Of a stretch of DNA of 6,641 bases, positions 5,902-6,641 are shown piece after piece. Made by a program: the position numbers and the translations under genes. The stretch is taken from contig JANJWE010000171.1 in assembly GCA_024709705.1 (NCBI GenBank), positions 1 through 6,641 of the forward strand, given 5' to 3'. The notes below the pieces were generated by a model. It was given only the letters and a program-made list of their open reading frames with translations. It was not told the DNA's origin and ran no database searches. Source of the DNA: Flavobacterium sp. Its GTDB lineage: Bacteria > Bacteroidota > Bacteroidia > Flavobacteriales > Flavobacteriaceae. Position 1 is the first letter of the stretch, and every line of letters begins with the position of its first letter.

Positions 5902-6641
5902 ATGAATACAATTTTAAAATTTATGAGAAGAAATTTCAAGTTAGTTATACTGACAGTTGTTTTGTCGGTGGCGTTATTAGCATTCAAAGCAACTGAAAAT
6001 TATAAAAAAGAAAATTCCAATCCTGAAAGGGATAAGTTGTTGTTAGAGTTACTCACTTTTGTTATAGAAAGAGGGCATTACGATCCGGCAGCTATTGATG
6101 ATAATTTGTCTAAGGGTATTTACAAGGATTTTTTAGATGCATTAGATCCTTCAAAACGATTTTTTTTACAATCCGATTTGGATAAATTGATCAAGTATGA
6201 AACTAAGATAGACGATCAGATTAAAAACAAAGATTTAACTTTTTTCAATTTGGCTTACGAGCTGTATTTAGAAAGAATGACACAAAGCCAAAAATATTAC
6301 AAAGAAATTTTAGACAAACCTTTTGATTACAAGGCGGATGAAACTATTAATACAGAATATGATAAATTGCCTTACGCTCAAAATACAGCCGAATTAAAAG
6401 AAAGATGGAGAAAACAAATTAAACTTTCTACTCTATCTTCATTATATGATAAACTAAAGTTTGAAGAAGATCAGAAAAAAGAAAATCCGGATTACAAAGA
6501 AAAAAGCTATGAAGATTTAGAAAAGGAAACTCGAGAGAGTTCCCTTAAATCTTTAGATGATTATTTCACTTTTATTAAAGATTTAGAGCGAAATGATTGG
6601 TTTGGTATTTTTGTTAATGCTATTGCCTCTCGTTTTGATCC
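5902..6641 (+). CDS. prc: Tail-specific (Prc/CtpA-type) S41 protease, N-terminal part, 3'-truncated
   Basis: The frame is open from the ATG at 5902 to the window end (246 codons plus 2 nt), with an in-frame stop at 5890-5892 just upstream. Residues 9-13 are basic (RRNFK) and 14-28 hydrophobic, ending in LAFKA, so this is a signal peptide or membrane anchor. The rest resembles the N-terminal domain of tail-specific proteases: a helical, charged region with LDALDPSKRFFLQSDLDKL (78-96), a Lys/Glu-rich helix around 170-215, and FVNAIASRFDP (236-246), close to the NALxxxxDPHT motif at the domain's end. The PDZ domain and the Ser-Lys catalytic pair of the S41 family would lie beyond the window and cannot be checked. 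Family members cut exported proteins at hydrophobic C-termini in the periplasm. A second ATG at 5923 (MRRNFK) is a possible start. The gene is divergent from surE. The gene symbol is by family resemblance. Confidence 0.85.
   Translation, partial: MNTILKFMRRNFKLVILTVVLSVALLAFKATENYKKENSNPERDKLLLELLTFVIERGHYDPAAIDDNLSKGIYKDFLDALDPSKRFFLQSDLDKLIKYETKIDDQIKNKDLTFFNLAYELYLERMTQSQKYYKEILDKPFDYKADETINTEYDKLPYAQNTAELKERWRKQIKLSTLSSLYDKLKFEEDQKKENPDYKEKSYEDLEKETRESSLKSLDDYFTFIKDLERNDWFGIFVNAIASRFD

Overview
The window is AT-rich, with A-rich translation starts, no clear Shine-Dalgarno sites, and promoter-like boxes of the Bacteroidetes type (TTG or TTTG, then TAnnTTTG). Together with the protein sequences this points to a member of the Bacteroidetes, most likely a Flavobacteriaceae (Flavobacterium-like) bacterium. 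The assignment rests on motif and style recognition; no database search was possible. The region reads as ordinary chromosomal housekeeping DNA. I see no mobile element, CRISPR array, tRNA or rRNA, and no broken gene other than the two cut by the window edges.

Layout. (1) Positions 1-764, plus strand: two thioredoxin-fold genes in tandem, the first missing its 5' end. They finish at a very strong intrinsic terminator (783-828) that lies inside the 3' coding end of the convergent gene comEC. (2) Positions 768-5698, minus strand: a compact five-gene cluster transcribed in the order surE, a small membrane protein gene, lpxB, an NlpC/P60 lipoprotein gene, comEC. Gaps are 4 nt, 1 nt, a 4-nt overlap (or 41 nt with the alternative start) and 40 nt. 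(3) Positions 5699-5901: a divergent intergenic region with a promoter-like element facing each way. (4) Positions 5902-6641, plus strand: the N-terminal part of a tail-specific (Prc/CtpA-type, S41) protease, cut by the window end.

How the genes fit together. Most products act at the cell envelope. LpxB makes the lipid A disaccharide, the NlpC/P60 lipoprotein probably cuts peptidoglycan peptides, Prc-type proteases process periplasmic proteins, and the thioredoxin-like proteins probably handle thiols or disulfides (one clearly exported). ComEC is the inner-membrane DNA-uptake channel. SurE is a cytoplasmic nucleotidase. The 91-residue membrane protein between surE and lpxB has no function I can assign, but its tight spacing suggests co-expression with lpxB.

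The points most worth a second look are the terminator encoded within comEC, a ComEC C-terminal domain with no visible metal-binding motif, a possible internal promoter that coincides with the lpxB/nlpC overlap and bears on the nlpC start codon, and the uncharacterised membrane protein. I did not find evidence of a new biological system.
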